A model generated the notes under the pieces. The model made no database searches and was not told the DNA's origin. It saw only the letters and a program-made list of their open reading frames with translations. Shown here piece by piece: positions 30,348 to 41,393 of a stretch of 46,354 nucleotides of DNA. Both the position numbers and the translations under genes were made by a program. The stretch comes from an uncultured Caulobacteraceae bacterium (GTDB taxonomy: Bacteria; Pseudomonadota; Alphaproteobacteria; Caulobacterales; Caulobacteraceae). The stretch is from the NCBI GenBank assembly GCA_903923135.1, contig CAIXWN010000040.1, positions 1-46,354 of the forward strand, written 5' to 3'. Position 1 is the first letter of the stretch, and the number at the start of each line of letters is the position of its first letter.

Positions 30348-30836
30348 ATGCTGCTTGGTCTCCTGCTGTCCCTCAACATTCTGGTGTGCCTCGCCCTGAT
30401 CGGCGTGGTCCTCCTGCAGCGCTCCGAAGGCGGAGCCCTCGGTGGCGGCGGCAACCCGACCGGGCTGGTCACCACCCGCGGCGCAGGCGATCTGCTCACC
30501 CGCACCACCTGGGTGCTCTTCGCGCTCTTCCTCACGCTCAGCCTCTCGCTGACTCTGCTAGGCGGTCGTGAGCGGTCGAACCAGGCCATCATCAACCGAC
30601 TTAAGTTGCAATCGATCAACCCCGACGCCCTGCCGGGCAAGACGCCGCCGGCGGCCACCCCGGGTCAGGCCGCGCCGCCGCCGGTTCAGGCTCCGCCGAG
30701 CGGCCCCGCCGCGCCAAAGCCGACCATCCACCTGTCGGCCGGCGCGCCGAACACCGTCCCGGCCGATTTCGCCACACCCGCTCCGGCGATCAGCCTGCCG
30801 CCGCTGCCCGGCGCGACGAAGCCTTCCAAACCCTGA
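30348..30836 (+). CDS. secG: Preprotein translocase subunit SecG
   Basis: Accessory subunit of the SecYEG channel. The 162 residues hold two membrane helices (residues ~2-22 and ~54-72) joined by the Gly-rich loop SEGGALGGGGNPTGLVTTRG, which is diagnostic. After the second helix comes a ~85-residue Pro/Ala-rich, probably disordered cytoplasmic or periplasmic tail, longer than in E. coli SecG but common in alphaproteobacteria. The tpiA-secG-pyrG order is conserved in the class. Confidence 0.93.
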   Translation: MLLGLLLSLNILVCLALIGVVLLQRSEGGALGGGGNPTGLVTTRGAGDLLTRTTWVLFALFLTLSLSLTLLGGRERSNQAIINRLKLQSINPDALPGKTPPAATPGQAAPPPVQAPPSGPAAPKPTIHLSAGAPNTVPADFATPAPAISLPPLPGATKPSKP

Positions 30837-31004
30837 TCCACCGTTTTGCCCGCTGGGCCCGCGCGTCTGAACAACCCGGCGAAGACCCGATGACGAACCC
30901 ATGACCAGGGCTCCGGCCCTCGGCGAGCGCACGGCCGGCCCGAGGTCTTCTCCCGTCGTCGCCGGTCAGAGCGGCGACGAAAAACGCCCCTCGACGATGT
31001 TCTG

Positions 31005-31036
31005 TTGCGATCCCTGCGCCGAATCGGTGCTAGGCT
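31005..31036 (+). promoter_or_regulatory. Candidate pyrG promoter close to the start codon
   Basis: TTGCGA at 31005-31010 and GCTAGGCT at 31029-31036 resemble the two elements of Caulobacter housekeeping promoters. The second ends only 8 bases before the pyrG ATG, and no Shine-Dalgarno sequence precedes that ATG, so a leaderless transcript is possible. The spacing between the elements is somewhat long, so this is tentative. Confidence 0.3.
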
Positions 31037-31038
31037 GA

Positions 31039-32682
<1,644 letters not shown>

Positions 32683-32694
32683 CCGGATTCCGGA

Positions 32695-33033
32695 ATGGCG
32701 TCGTCGGAACAGATCCGATGTCTGGCCCTCGATCTGCCCGGGGCCGTGGAGCAGGATCACCACGGGTTTCCATCATACCGGGTCGCCGGGCGGATCTTCG
32801 CCACCGTGCGCGCGGATCGGGCCAGGCTGATGGTCAAGCTCGACCCGGAGGATCAATCGAACCTTTGCAACGCCTATCCTGAAACCATTGCGCCGGTCGC
32901 CGGCTACTGGGGCCGCAAGGGCTCGACGTTCGTGGCCTACGACCGGATCGACGAAGCGTTGGCCGCCATGCTGCTCAGGCTCGCCTGGTCTGGCGTGTCG
33001 CCGAAATCGCGGCCTGCTCCGAACGGTCGCTGA
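32695..33033 (+). CDS. MmcQ/YjbR family protein
   Basis: The 112-residue product matches the MmcQ/YjbR family (small CyaY-like fold, often annotated DNA-binding) in size and pattern: LALDLPGAVEQDHHGFPSYR, GRIFATVRADRARLMVKLDP and GYWGRKGSTFVAYDRIDEA. No specific biochemical role is established for the family. It starts 12 bp after pyrG and is probably read through from it. The convergent GNAT gene ends 6 bp downstream. Confidence 0.85.
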   Translation: MASSEQIRCLALDLPGAVEQDHHGFPSYRVAGRIFATVRADRARLMVKLDPEDQSNLCNAYPETIAPVAGYWGRKGSTFVAYDRIDEALAAMLLRLAWSGVSPKSRPAPNGR

Positions 33034-33039
33034 CCGTCG

Positions 33040-33492
33040 TCACTCGCTGGCGGCCCTGAGGGGTTTCCTCATGAAATACCGGCTTTGGCCCGCCGGGTAG
33101 TCCTCCAGAACGCCGAACGCCTCGAAGCCGAGAGCCAGATAGAAATCCCTGGCCTGGAAGGTGTCGAGCCAGACCGAATGACACCCCTGGGACAGGGCGT
33201 GAGCCTCCGCCTGGGCCATGAGACCGCGGCCGACTCCCTGGCCGCGCAAGGCGTCACCCACCCACATCGCCTCGATGAACAGCCACGTCCACGACAGGAC
33301 GCCCACCACCCCCCCGGCGAGGTCTCCGGCCCCGTCGCGCAACAGGAAGGCGAAGCGTCGGGATTCATGCGGCACGCTGCGGGAATGGAAGGCGTTGATC
33401 TCGCGCGCCACGGCCCCCCGGGTCGAAAGGTCTGGGGCCGCGTCGAATTCCAGGCGATGGCCCGGCGCAAGATCAGCTAAGGGCAGGGCCAT
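33040..33492 (-). CDS. GNAT-family N-acetyltransferase
   Basis: Probable acetyl-CoA-dependent acyltransferase of unknown substrate. The acetyl-CoA-binding motif is GDALRGQGVGRGLMAQAEAH, followed by VWLDTFQARDFYLALGFEAF and a C-terminal YFMRKPL strand, the usual GNAT layout. ATG 33492 (MALPLADL, 150 residues) is preferred. An earlier in-frame ATG at 33546 would overlap the start of the divergent deacetylase and adds residues not needed for the fold. Confidence 0.85.
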   Translation of the reverse strand: MALPLADLAPGHRLEFDAAPDLSTRGAVAREINAFHSRSVPHESRRFAFLLRDGAGDLAGGVVGVLSWTWLFIEAMWVGDALRGQGVGRGLMAQAEAHALSQGCHSVWLDTFQARDFYLALGFEAFGVLEDYPAGQSRYFMRKPLRAASE

Positions 33493-33544
33493 GATCTCCT
33501 CCACAACCTTGAGCGCGACATCACCGCCGGGGAGCCAGCCTATC

Positions 33545-34309
33545 ATGACCTGTGGCCTAGTGGACGCCGGCCTTTCCCGGCGGGCGCTGATCGCCGCGAG
33601 CGTGGCGCTGCCCTTGTCGGCGGCTCGGGCCGCTGCTCAGGGGGAGGCGCCGTTCAAGGTCCACATGCGGCGTGCCAACCCCGCGAGTGACCCGCTCACG
33701 GTTGCCCTGACCTTCGACGCCTGTCCCGGAGCGTTCGACTGGCGGATCGCACGAGCGCTCGCGGAGAATAGCATAGCCGCGACGATTTTCGTCACCGGTC
33801 GGTGGCTCCGACGAAACCCGGAGGCGTTGGCGTTCCTCGCTGCCCACCGCGACCTCTTCGCCCTGGAGAACCATGGCTACTGGCACATCCCGCCGGTGCT
33901 CGGCCGCCGCCGCGTCTTCGGCATCGCGGCCGCGGGCGACGTCGCCACGGTGGAACGGGAGGCGACCGCAGGCGCTCACGCGGTGCGGACCGCTTGGGCG
34001 ACAGAGCCTTCCTGGTATCGCGGGGCGACGGGATTCTATAGTCGGTCCGCGCTGGTCGCGATTCTGCGCCTTGGCTATGGCGTCGCCGGCTATTCCCTGA
34101 ACGCCGACATGGGCGCCACTCTGCCGGCCCGCGCCGTGGCCGGCCGGATCGCCGACGCCGTCGATGGGTCGGTGATCGTCGCCCACATCAACCAGCCGCA
34201 CCGGTCCAGCGGGGCAGGGGTGGCGGCCGGCGCCCTGGCGCTGCAGGCGCGCGGAGTTCGTTTCCTGCGACTGGATCAGATGGCGCCCGCCCAGTTCCGC
34301 TACTTCTGA
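33545..34309 (+). CDS. Tat-exported polysaccharide deacetylase (NodB-like)
   Basis: Predicted metal-dependent deacetylase of the carbohydrate esterase 4 type. ATG 33545 gives 254 residues. A twin-arginine signal (LSRRALIAASVALPLSAARA) precedes the domain. NodB-type motifs can be placed: TFDACPG (catalytic Asp in the variant TFDAC rather than TFDDG), ENHGYWHIPP (metal His pair), YRGATGFYSR (Arg-containing motif 3), YSLNADMGAT and VIVAHINQPHRSSG (C-terminal His). The substrate is unknown; cell-wall or surface glycans are likely. Tat export implies folding, possibly with metal, before secretion. Confidence 0.85.
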   Translation: MTCGLVDAGLSRRALIAASVALPLSAARAAAQGEAPFKVHMRRANPASDPLTVALTFDACPGAFDWRIARALAENSIAATIFVTGRWLRRNPEALAFLAAHRDLFALENHGYWHIPPVLGRRRVFGIAAAGDVATVEREATAGAHAVRTAWATEPSWYRGATGFYSRSALVAILRLGYGVAGYSLNADMGATLPARAVAGRIADAVDGSVIVAHINQPHRSSGAGVAAGALALQARGVRFLRLDQMAPAQFRYF

Positions 34310-34321
34310 TCGAGGGTCGAG

Positions 34322-34750
34322 CTATTCGCAGTAGATCCGCACGTGGGCGCGCTCGTTGTCGACGTTGACCGTTAGGTCGCCGAGTTGCTCGATCAGTTCT
34401 TCAAGGTTCTCCGGTTTCAGCTGGTTGATATCGAACTTGACGCCCTGCCGGGCCATCGCAGCGTTGACCTCGTCGCGCGCGGCCGGCGGCATGAGCGCGC
34501 TCAGTCTTACCCCTGAGCGCAGCATCAGCATCGGCACGCGGATATTGACCCTCGTCGGCCCGCGGTCGGGACGATTGGCGTCGACCTCCACCCTCAGATA
34601 TTTCGGCGCGCCCCTGGCGGGTGTCCGTCCGGCGCCTTCCAGCGCGGGCTGCGGATCGCGCTCCAGGGCCGACAACAGGCGTTCGGCCTCATTGGCGGTG
34701 ATCTTGCCCTCGGCCAAAAGATTGAGCACGCGCTTACGGTCTTCGTTCAT
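34322..34750 (-). CDS. SHOCT-like/YvlB-like small protein
   Basis: The 142-residue product opens with EDRKRVLNLLAEGKITANEA, a short helical hairpin of the SHOCT-like/YvlB N-terminal type. A Pro-rich linker follows, then YLRVEVDANRPDRGPTRVNI, RVPMLMLRSGVRLSALMPPA and a C-terminal helix-strand segment (LKPENLEELIEQLGDLTVNV) ending RAHVRIYCE. Proteins of this kind occur widely in bacteria and are linked in Firmicutes to envelope stress. Function here is unknown. It is the last gene of a three-gene operon with a DUF2089-like regulator, 11 bp after the membrane gene. Confidence 0.75.
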   Translation of the reverse strand: MNEDRKRVLNLLAEGKITANEAERLLSALERDPQPALEGAGRTPARGAPKYLRVEVDANRPDRGPTRVNIRVPMLMLRSGVRLSALMPPAARDEVNAAMARQGVKFDINQLKPENLEELIEQLGDLTVNVDNERAHVRIYCE

Positions 34751-34761
34751 CGGGAGGTCTC

Positions 34762-35070
34762 CTAGACGATGCGAATGTGGATCCGGGCGGCAGGACTTTC
34801 CACCTCCACCTCGGTTCCGGACAGGCTGAGCAGAGCGGCGCCGACCACCCAGGCCAACTTCAGCGGCCGGCCGCGGCGAGCGGCCGGAGTCAAGGCCAGC
34901 AGGGGCGCGGCGACCAGGGCGAAGGGCGACAGCAGTAGGAATAGCGGTGTAAGCGGCAGCCACAGGCGAAGCACTTTTCGCGTACGGGCGCCCCGCTCGG
35001 GTCTGATGGCGACAGCCGCGGACCTTCGGGCTGGGACTGGGGAAGGGGAGACCGGCTGCAGACCTCTCAT
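34762..35070 (-). CDS. Small membrane protein in DUF2089/SHOCT-like operon
   Basis: Not recognised. The 102 residues have a basic N-terminus and one or two hydrophobic segments (residues ~34-60, LWLPLTPLFLLLSPFALVAA, and ~72-86). A short C-terminal tail follows, EVEVESPAARIHIRIV, similar in character to the end of the downstream protein. It overlaps the regulator gene by 4 bp (ATGA), so it is almost certainly co-translated. It is probably an inner-membrane protein. Confidence 0.7.
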   Translation of the reverse strand: MRGLQPVSPSPVPARRSAAVAIRPERGARTRKVLRLWLPLTPLFLLLSPFALVAAPLLALTPAARRGRPLKLAWVVGAALLSLSGTEVEVESPAARIHIRIV

Positions 35071-35447
35071 GGTCGATCCTCCAGGGCGGCGATAGCGGCT
35101 TCGGCCGAGATTTCGCCGCGGGCCAACTGGTCGAGGATGGCATTGCGCGACGGCGCCGGGCTGGTCTCGACGAATTCCAGGCTGGCGGCGATTCGGGTCA
35201 GGCGAGCCTTGATGGTCGGGTAGCTGACCCCGAACACCTGCTCCATGTCCTTGATCGAACCGTGGCTTCGCAGGAAGGCGGCGATGAACACCTGATCCTC
35301 GGCCGGCAATCCGGCGAGGGTCGGCGGCGAAAAAGCACCCTCAATGGCGATGCCGCTGCCGGTCAGACGCACGCGCTCGACCACGAAGGTCTGGCCGCCG
35401 GTTAGCCGGGTTAGCGCCTGCCAATCGTGAACCTCTCGATCAGACAT
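35067..35447 (-). CDS. DUF2089-like HTH regulator
   Basis: ATG 35447 (MSDREVHD) follows GAGG at good spacing; an in-frame ATG four codons earlier lacks one. The 126 residues match the C-terminal part of DUF2089 proteins: LAGLPAEDQVFIAAFLRSHG, then the HTH-like KDMEQVFGVSYPTIKARLTR. The Cys-pair zinc ribbon usual at the DUF2089 N-terminus is absent (no Cys in the protein). The C-terminus, ILDQLARGEISAEAAIAALE, is the same kind of helical hairpin that opens the SHOCT-like protein encoded two genes on. It probably controls its own operon. Confidence 0.78.
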   Translation of the reverse strand: MSDREVHDWQALTRLTGGQTFVVERVRLTGSGIAIEGAFSPPTLAGLPAEDQVFIAAFLRSHGSIKDMEQVFGVSYPTIKARLTRIAASLEFVETSPAPSRNAILDQLARGEISAEAAIAALEDRP

Positions 35448-35454
35448 CCATAAC

Positions 35455-35502
35455 CTCAATAATATTGATTCAACAATTAATAAAATGAAGATCCGCTGTC
35501 AA
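35455..35502 (-). promoter_or_regulatory. Promoter and possible operator of the DUF2089-like operon
   Basis: On the minus strand a perfect TTGACA (35497-35502) is followed by an AT-rich tract with several poor -10 candidates, then GAGG before the start codon. Inside lies the palindrome TTGATTCAA (35465-35473), nested in ATTGATTCAACAAT (35464-35477). The tract is much richer in A/T than anything else in the window. Operator function is inferred. Confidence 0.42.
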
Positions 35503-35605
35503 GCGACCCGGGCTTGGGTGGCCGGATGCCCGGTTTTTCTCGGCGGATCGGCGGCGGGAGAGTCGCACGGTCGTCCGCCCCGTGCTCGTCGTGCGGTCGA
35601 TGCTC

Positions 35606-35634
35606 TTGATGCACCGGACGTTTTGCGGCATAGA
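35606..35634 (+). promoter_or_regulatory. Candidate rpmF promoter
   Basis: TTGATG (35606-35611), a 17-base spacer, then CATAGA (35629-35634). This would give a 5' leader of roughly 55 bases before rpmF. It matches bacterial -35/-10 spacing well and is the best candidate in the gap. Confidence 0.4.
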
Positions 35635-35697
35635 CCCGCGTTCACGACGGCGGCCGAGCGGCCGCCGATTGCATTTCAAGCCTAGAAGACACCCGCC

Positions 35698-35880
35698 ATG
35701 GCCGTCCCCAAACGCAAAGTCTCTCCTTCCCGGCGCAACATGCGTCGCGCGCATCACGCCCTGGGCGTGAACAGCTTCATCGAGGACAAGGACACGGGCG
35801 AGCTCCGCCGTCCGCACCACGTCGACCTGAAAACCGGCATGTACAAGGGTCGCCAGATCCTGACGCCGAAGGAAGACTGA
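35698..35880 (+). CDS. rpmF: Ribosomal protein bL32
   Basis: Large-subunit ribosomal protein. The 60 residues [20 protein letters not shown] and so on match the alphaproteobacterial form, which has no Cys4 zinc ribbon; [12 protein letters not shown] is the usual C-terminus. It is a single gene with its own promoter candidate upstream and a strong terminator downstream. It is not in the plsX-fabH cluster found next to rpmF in many other bacteria. Confidence 0.96.
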   Translation: MAVPKRKVSPSRRNMRRAHHALGVNSFIEDKDTGELRRPHHVDLKTGMYKGRQILTPKED

Positions 35881-35923
35881 CACCCTCCCATTGCTCCGCC
35901 CTTCGGCGGCGCCCTGAATCTTT

Positions 35924-35955
35924 GAGAGCGCGGCCGCAGCGGCCGCGCTCTTTTT
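35924..35955 (+). terminator. Rho-independent terminator after rpmF
   Basis: AGCGCGGCCGC (35927-35937) and its exact complement GCGGCCGCGCT (35939-35949) form a GC-rich stem, extendable by G-C and A-T pairs, followed by TCTTTTTG. It lies 44 bp after the rpmF stop. The formal loop is one base, so the top pair or two must open. The stem contains two GCGGCCGC octamers. Confidence 0.9.
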
Positions 35956-35981
35956 GTGCGTTCGTCAGTCTCCCTGCCGGG

Positions 35982-38153
<2,172 letters not shown>

Positions 38154-38228
38154 TCCCCTGACGTTAGGCGCTTCTTAAGCGCCGCCGGTCATGCTCAAAG
38201 ACTCAAAACCCCAGCCTGTGAGTCGCCG

Positions 38229-38534
38229 GTGCTCTTTCAGCTCAAGACTTACCTGCCTACCGCCACACTGGCGTTCATGATCTTTTTCTTCACCTTTCAC
38301 GCCCTCACCGGCGAAAGGGGCCTGCTGCTGGCGCATCAGAGACGTGAAGAGATGGCGGACAAGCGGGCGGAGCTTGTCCGCCTGCAGACGGAGCGGGCCG
38401 CCCTTGAGATCAAGGCGCACTATCTGCGCAATGAGAGCCTTTCGCTCGATCTTCTGGAGGAACGCGCCCACGAGGAGCTAGGTTTTATCGCGCCCGGAGA
38501 TTATGTGATCCGGGAGGCTCCCGCTCACGGCTGA
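38229..38534 (+). CDS. ftsB: FtsB/DivIC-family septum formation protein
   Basis: A 101-residue bitopic protein with a membrane helix (residues ~9-27, LPTATLAFMIFFFTFHALTG) and a periplasmic coiled coil (EEMADKRAELVRLQTERAAL), then a short segment typical of the DivIC/FtsB family (ERAHEELGFIAPGDYVIRE). In E. coli, FtsB with FtsL and FtsQ activates septal wall synthesis. The start is GTG at 38229; no ATG is available before the helix. Position after eno is the usual ftsB place in proteobacteria. Confidence 0.9.
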   Translation: MLFQLKTYLPTATLAFMIFFFTFHALTGERGLLLAHQRREEMADKRAELVRLQTERAALEIKAHYLRNESLSLDLLEERAHEELGFIAPGDYVIREAPAHG

Positions 38535-38581
38535 ACTTCCTCGGCCGGGAGCTCGACCTGTGGTGACCGGGGGAGTTGCGT

Positions 38582-39610
38582 ATGGCGCGGCAAAACGCTT
38601 CGAAGGGCGTAAAGCCGGCGAAGGCGAAACCGACCGCCGTCGCCGACGGCGAGGCGTTGCTCGATTTCTACCGCTCGATGTTGCTGATCCGCAGGTTCGA
38701 GGAAAGGGCCGGGCAGCTGTATGGCATGGGACTGATCGGTGGATTCTGTCACCTCTACATCGGCCAGGAAGCCATCGCCGCGGGAATGCAGGCGGTAAGG
38801 CGCGGCGGCGACCAGGTGATCACCGGGTATCGCGAGCATGGACACATGCTGGCGGCAGGCATCGACCCGCGGGCCGTCATGGCCGAGTTGACCGGCCGGG
38901 CCGACGGTGTCTCCCGCGGCAAGGGCGGGTCGATGCACATGTTCTCCACCCAGGCGGCCTTCTATGGCGGGCACGGCATCGTCGGCGCCCAGGTCAGCCT
39001 CGGCACGGGCCTGGCGCTGGCCAACCGCTACCGCGGCGATGGCAATGTGGCCTTCGTCTACTTCGGCGACGGCGCCGCCAACCAGGGGCAGGTCTACGAG
39101 AGCTTCAACATGGCCGAGCTCTGGAGCCTGCCGGTCGTCTATGTCATCGAGAACAACCAGTACGCCATGGGAACCAGCCTGGCCCGGTCCTCATCCGAGA
39201 CCCATCTGTTCCGACGCGGCGCCAGCTTCAACATCCCCGGCGTCGAGGTGGATGGCATGGATGTGGTCGCTGTTCGGGACGCCGGCTTGGCGGCGGCCGA
39301 TCACGCCCGCTCGGGCAAGGGGCCGTTCATTCTGGAAATGAAGACGTACCGATATCGCGGCCATTCGATGAGCGATCCGGGCAAATATCGCACCCGGGAG
39401 GAGATAGACGAGGTCCGCAAGACGCGCGACCCGATCGAGCATCTTCAGGAGCGCCTGGAGACCCTGGGGCTGGCCGACGAGGCCGCCCTCAAGGCGATTG
39501 ACGCGACCGTGAAGGCCAGTGTCGCCGACGCGGCGGAATTCGCCCGCACGGCCCCAGAGCCGGACGCCGCCGAGCTCTACACAGACGTCTACAGCGAGGC
39601 GCGCGCGTGA
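38582..39610 (+). CDS. pdhA: Pyruvate dehydrogenase E1 component, alpha subunit
   Basis: Thiamine-diphosphate subunit of the E1 heterotetramer that decarboxylates pyruvate. ATG 38582 follows GGGGGAG and gives 342 residues; TTG two codons earlier is less likely. Landmarks are [43 protein letters not shown] and the TPP/magnesium motif [20 protein letters not shown] with VIENN. The phosphorylation-loop region reads [15 protein letters not shown]. The N-terminal ~25 residues are Lys/Ala-rich. It overlaps pdhB by 4 bp (GTGA). Confidence 0.96.
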   Translation: MARQNASKGVKPAKAKPTAVADGEALLDFYRSMLLIRRFEERAGQLYGMGLIGGFCHLYIGQEAIAAGMQAVRRGGDQVITGYREHGHMLAAGIDPRAVMAELTGRADGVSRGKGGSMHMFSTQAAFYGGHGIVGAQVSLGTGLALANRYRGDGNVAFVYFGDGAANQGQVYESFNMAELWSLPVVYVIENNQYAMGTSLARSSSETHLFRRGASFNIPGVEVDGMDVVAVRDAGLAAADHARSGKGPFILEMKTYRYRGHSMSDPGKYRTREEIDEVRKTRDPIEHLQERLETLGLADEAALKAIDATVKASVADAAEFARTAPEPDAAELYTDVYSEARA

Positions 39611-40986
39611 GCACCGAAGTCCTGATGCCGGCGCTGTCTCCGACCATGGAGGAAGGCGCCCTCGCCAAGTGGCATGTGAAGGTCGGCGACACCGTCCGCT
39701 CCGGCGACGTCATCGCCGAGATCGAAACCGACAAGGCGACGATGGAGGTCGAGGCTGTCGACGAAGGCGTCGTTGAGGCCCTGCTGGTCGCCGAGGGGAC
39801 CGAGGCGGTCAAGGTCAATGCGCCCATCGCCCGCCTGAGCGGCGGACGCTCCCCGGCGGCTCCGGAACCTGCGCAGGCCCCGCCCGCGACGGTGTTGCCG
39901 GCGTTGGCGGAAACCGTGGCGGCGAGGCAGGTCCCCGCGGCCAAGGCGGCCGAGGCTTTGGTGGGGGGGGCGGCCGTCGCCGCGGCCATTCCCTACGGCG
40001 GGTCTGTGAAAACGCTCTCGGTCCGCGACGCCCTGCGCGACGCCATGGCCGAGGAGATGCGCCGCGATGACGGCGTCTTCCTGATGGGCGAGGAGGTGGC
40101 CCAATACCAGGGCGCCTATAAGGTGAGCCGCGGCCTCCTGGAGGAGTTCGGCGACCGCCGGGTGATCGACACCCCCATCACCGAGCATGGGTTCACCGGC
40201 CTGGGGGTGGGCGCAGCCATGGCCGGCCTCAAACCGATCGTCGAGTTCATGACATTCAACTTCGCCATGCAGGCCATTGATCAGATTATAAATTCGGCCG
40301 CCAAGACGCTGTACATGTCTGGCGGCCAGATTCAATGTCAGGTTGTCTTCCGCGGCCCGAACGGCGCCGCCGCGCGAGTGGGCGCCCAACACAGTCAGGA
40401 TTATGCGGCGTGGTACGCGCATGTGCCGGGTCTCAGGGTCGTGGCTCCCTATGACGCGGCCGACGCCAAGGGCCTGCTGAAGTCGGCGATCCGCGACCCG
40501 AATCCAGTCGTCTTCCTTGAGAACGAAATGCTCTACGGCCAGGAGTTCGACGTCCCCGACGTCGACGACTGGCTCGTCCCGATCGGCTTGTCCAAAGTGC
40601 GCCGGGTCGGCGGTTCAGTCACCCTGGTGGCCTATTCCCGCATGGTCGGCTTCGCCCTTGAGGCCGCCGGGATCCTGGCCGGGGAGGGTATCGACGCAGA
40701 GGTGATTGACTTGCGCACTCTGCGACCGCTGGACCACGAGACGGTCGTGGCCAGCGTCAGAAAGACCAATCGCCTGGTCACTGTCGAGGAGGGCTGGGGC
40801 CCCATGGGGGTCGGCGCCGAATTGGCCGCACGGGTTGTGGAGCATGCTTTCGACTACCTGGACGCGCCCCCGCTCCGGGTCTGCCAGGCGGACGTTCCCT
40901 TGCCCTATGCGGCAAATCTGGAGGCCCTGTCGCTGCCTTCGGTGGACAAGATTGTCGAGGCGGTACGGACGGTCTGCTATCGATGA
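39607..40986 (+). CDS. pdhB: Pyruvate dehydrogenase E1 component, beta subunit with N-terminal lipoyl domain
   Basis: The 459 residues have residues 1-80 as a lipoyl domain (lipoyl Lys within [13 protein letters not shown]), an Ala/Pro-rich linker to ~130, then the E1-beta transketolase-like domain. That domain starts at [20 protein letters not shown], with [40 protein letters not shown] and [20 protein letters not shown]. An E1-beta with its own lipoyl domain is a known alphaproteobacterial arrangement. The start is GTG at 39607. Its lipoyl domain is nearly identical to that of PdhC. Confidence 0.96.
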   Translation: MSTEVLMPALSPTMEEGALAKWHVKVGDTVRSGDVIAEIETDKATMEVEAVDEGVVEALLVAEGTEAVKVNAPIARLSGGRSPAAPEPAQAPPATVLPALAETVAARQVPAAKAAEALVGGAAVAAAIPYGGSVKTLSVRDALRDAMAEEMRRDDGVFLMGEEVAQYQGAYKVSRGLLEEFGDRRVIDTPITEHGFTGLGVGAAMAGLKPIVEFMTFNFAMQAIDQIINSAAKTLYMSGGQIQCQVVFRGPNGAAARVGAQHSQDYAAWYAHVPGLRVVAPYDAADAKGLLKSAIRDPNPVVFLENEMLYGQEFDVPDVDDWLVPIGLSKVRRVGGSVTLVAYSRMVGFALEAAGILAGEGIDAEVIDLRTLRPLDHETVVASVRKTNRLVTVEEGWGPMGVGAELAARVVEHAFDYLDAPPLRVCQADVPLPYAANLEALSLPSVDKIVEAVRTVCYR

Positions 40987-41393
40987 CGGGCGATCCGGCG
41001 CTTCAGTGGAGGGGCGGCGGCTGTCATTGCAGGGCCGTGCTCTTCGAGGCGGCCCTTCCGGCGACTGTGGCGGCGCAGGACTGCAACTGTTCGATCTGCG
41101 CGGCGACAGGGTTCATCCACATCATCCTGCCCGAGAACCGCTTTCGCCTGCTGAAGGGGCGCGAACGGCTCACCGCCTACAGATTCAACACCGGGACCGC
41201 GCACCACCTGTTCTGTTCGGTCTGCGGGGTGAAGAGCTTCTATCGTCCTCGCTCCAACCCTGACGGCTGGTCGGTCAACGCCCGGTGCCTCGATGATCGC
41301 GAAGACCTGGCCATCTCCGTCTCACCCTTCGACGGGCGGGACTGGGAGCGTCACGGCAGCGAACTGGCCCATCTTTCAAAGGAAGCCTCGTGA
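40983..41393 (+). CDS. GFA/CENP-V family zinc protein
   Basis: The 136-residue product has the zinc-binding cysteines of the GFA (glutathione-dependent formaldehyde-activating enzyme-like) family: [30 protein letters not shown] and [18 protein letters not shown]. Some members promote S-hydroxymethylglutathione formation, though activity of the family is debated. It overlaps both pdhB (ATGA) and pdhC (GTGA) by 4 bp, so it is translated as part of the pyruvate dehydrogenase operon. No role in the complex is known to me. Confidence 0.88.
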   Translation: MTGDPALQWRGGGCHCRAVLFEAALPATVAAQDCNCSICAATGFIHIILPENRFRLLKGRERLTAYRFNTGTAHHLFCSVCGVKSFYRPRSNPDGWSVNARCLDDREDLAISVSPFDGRDWERHGSELAHLSKEAS

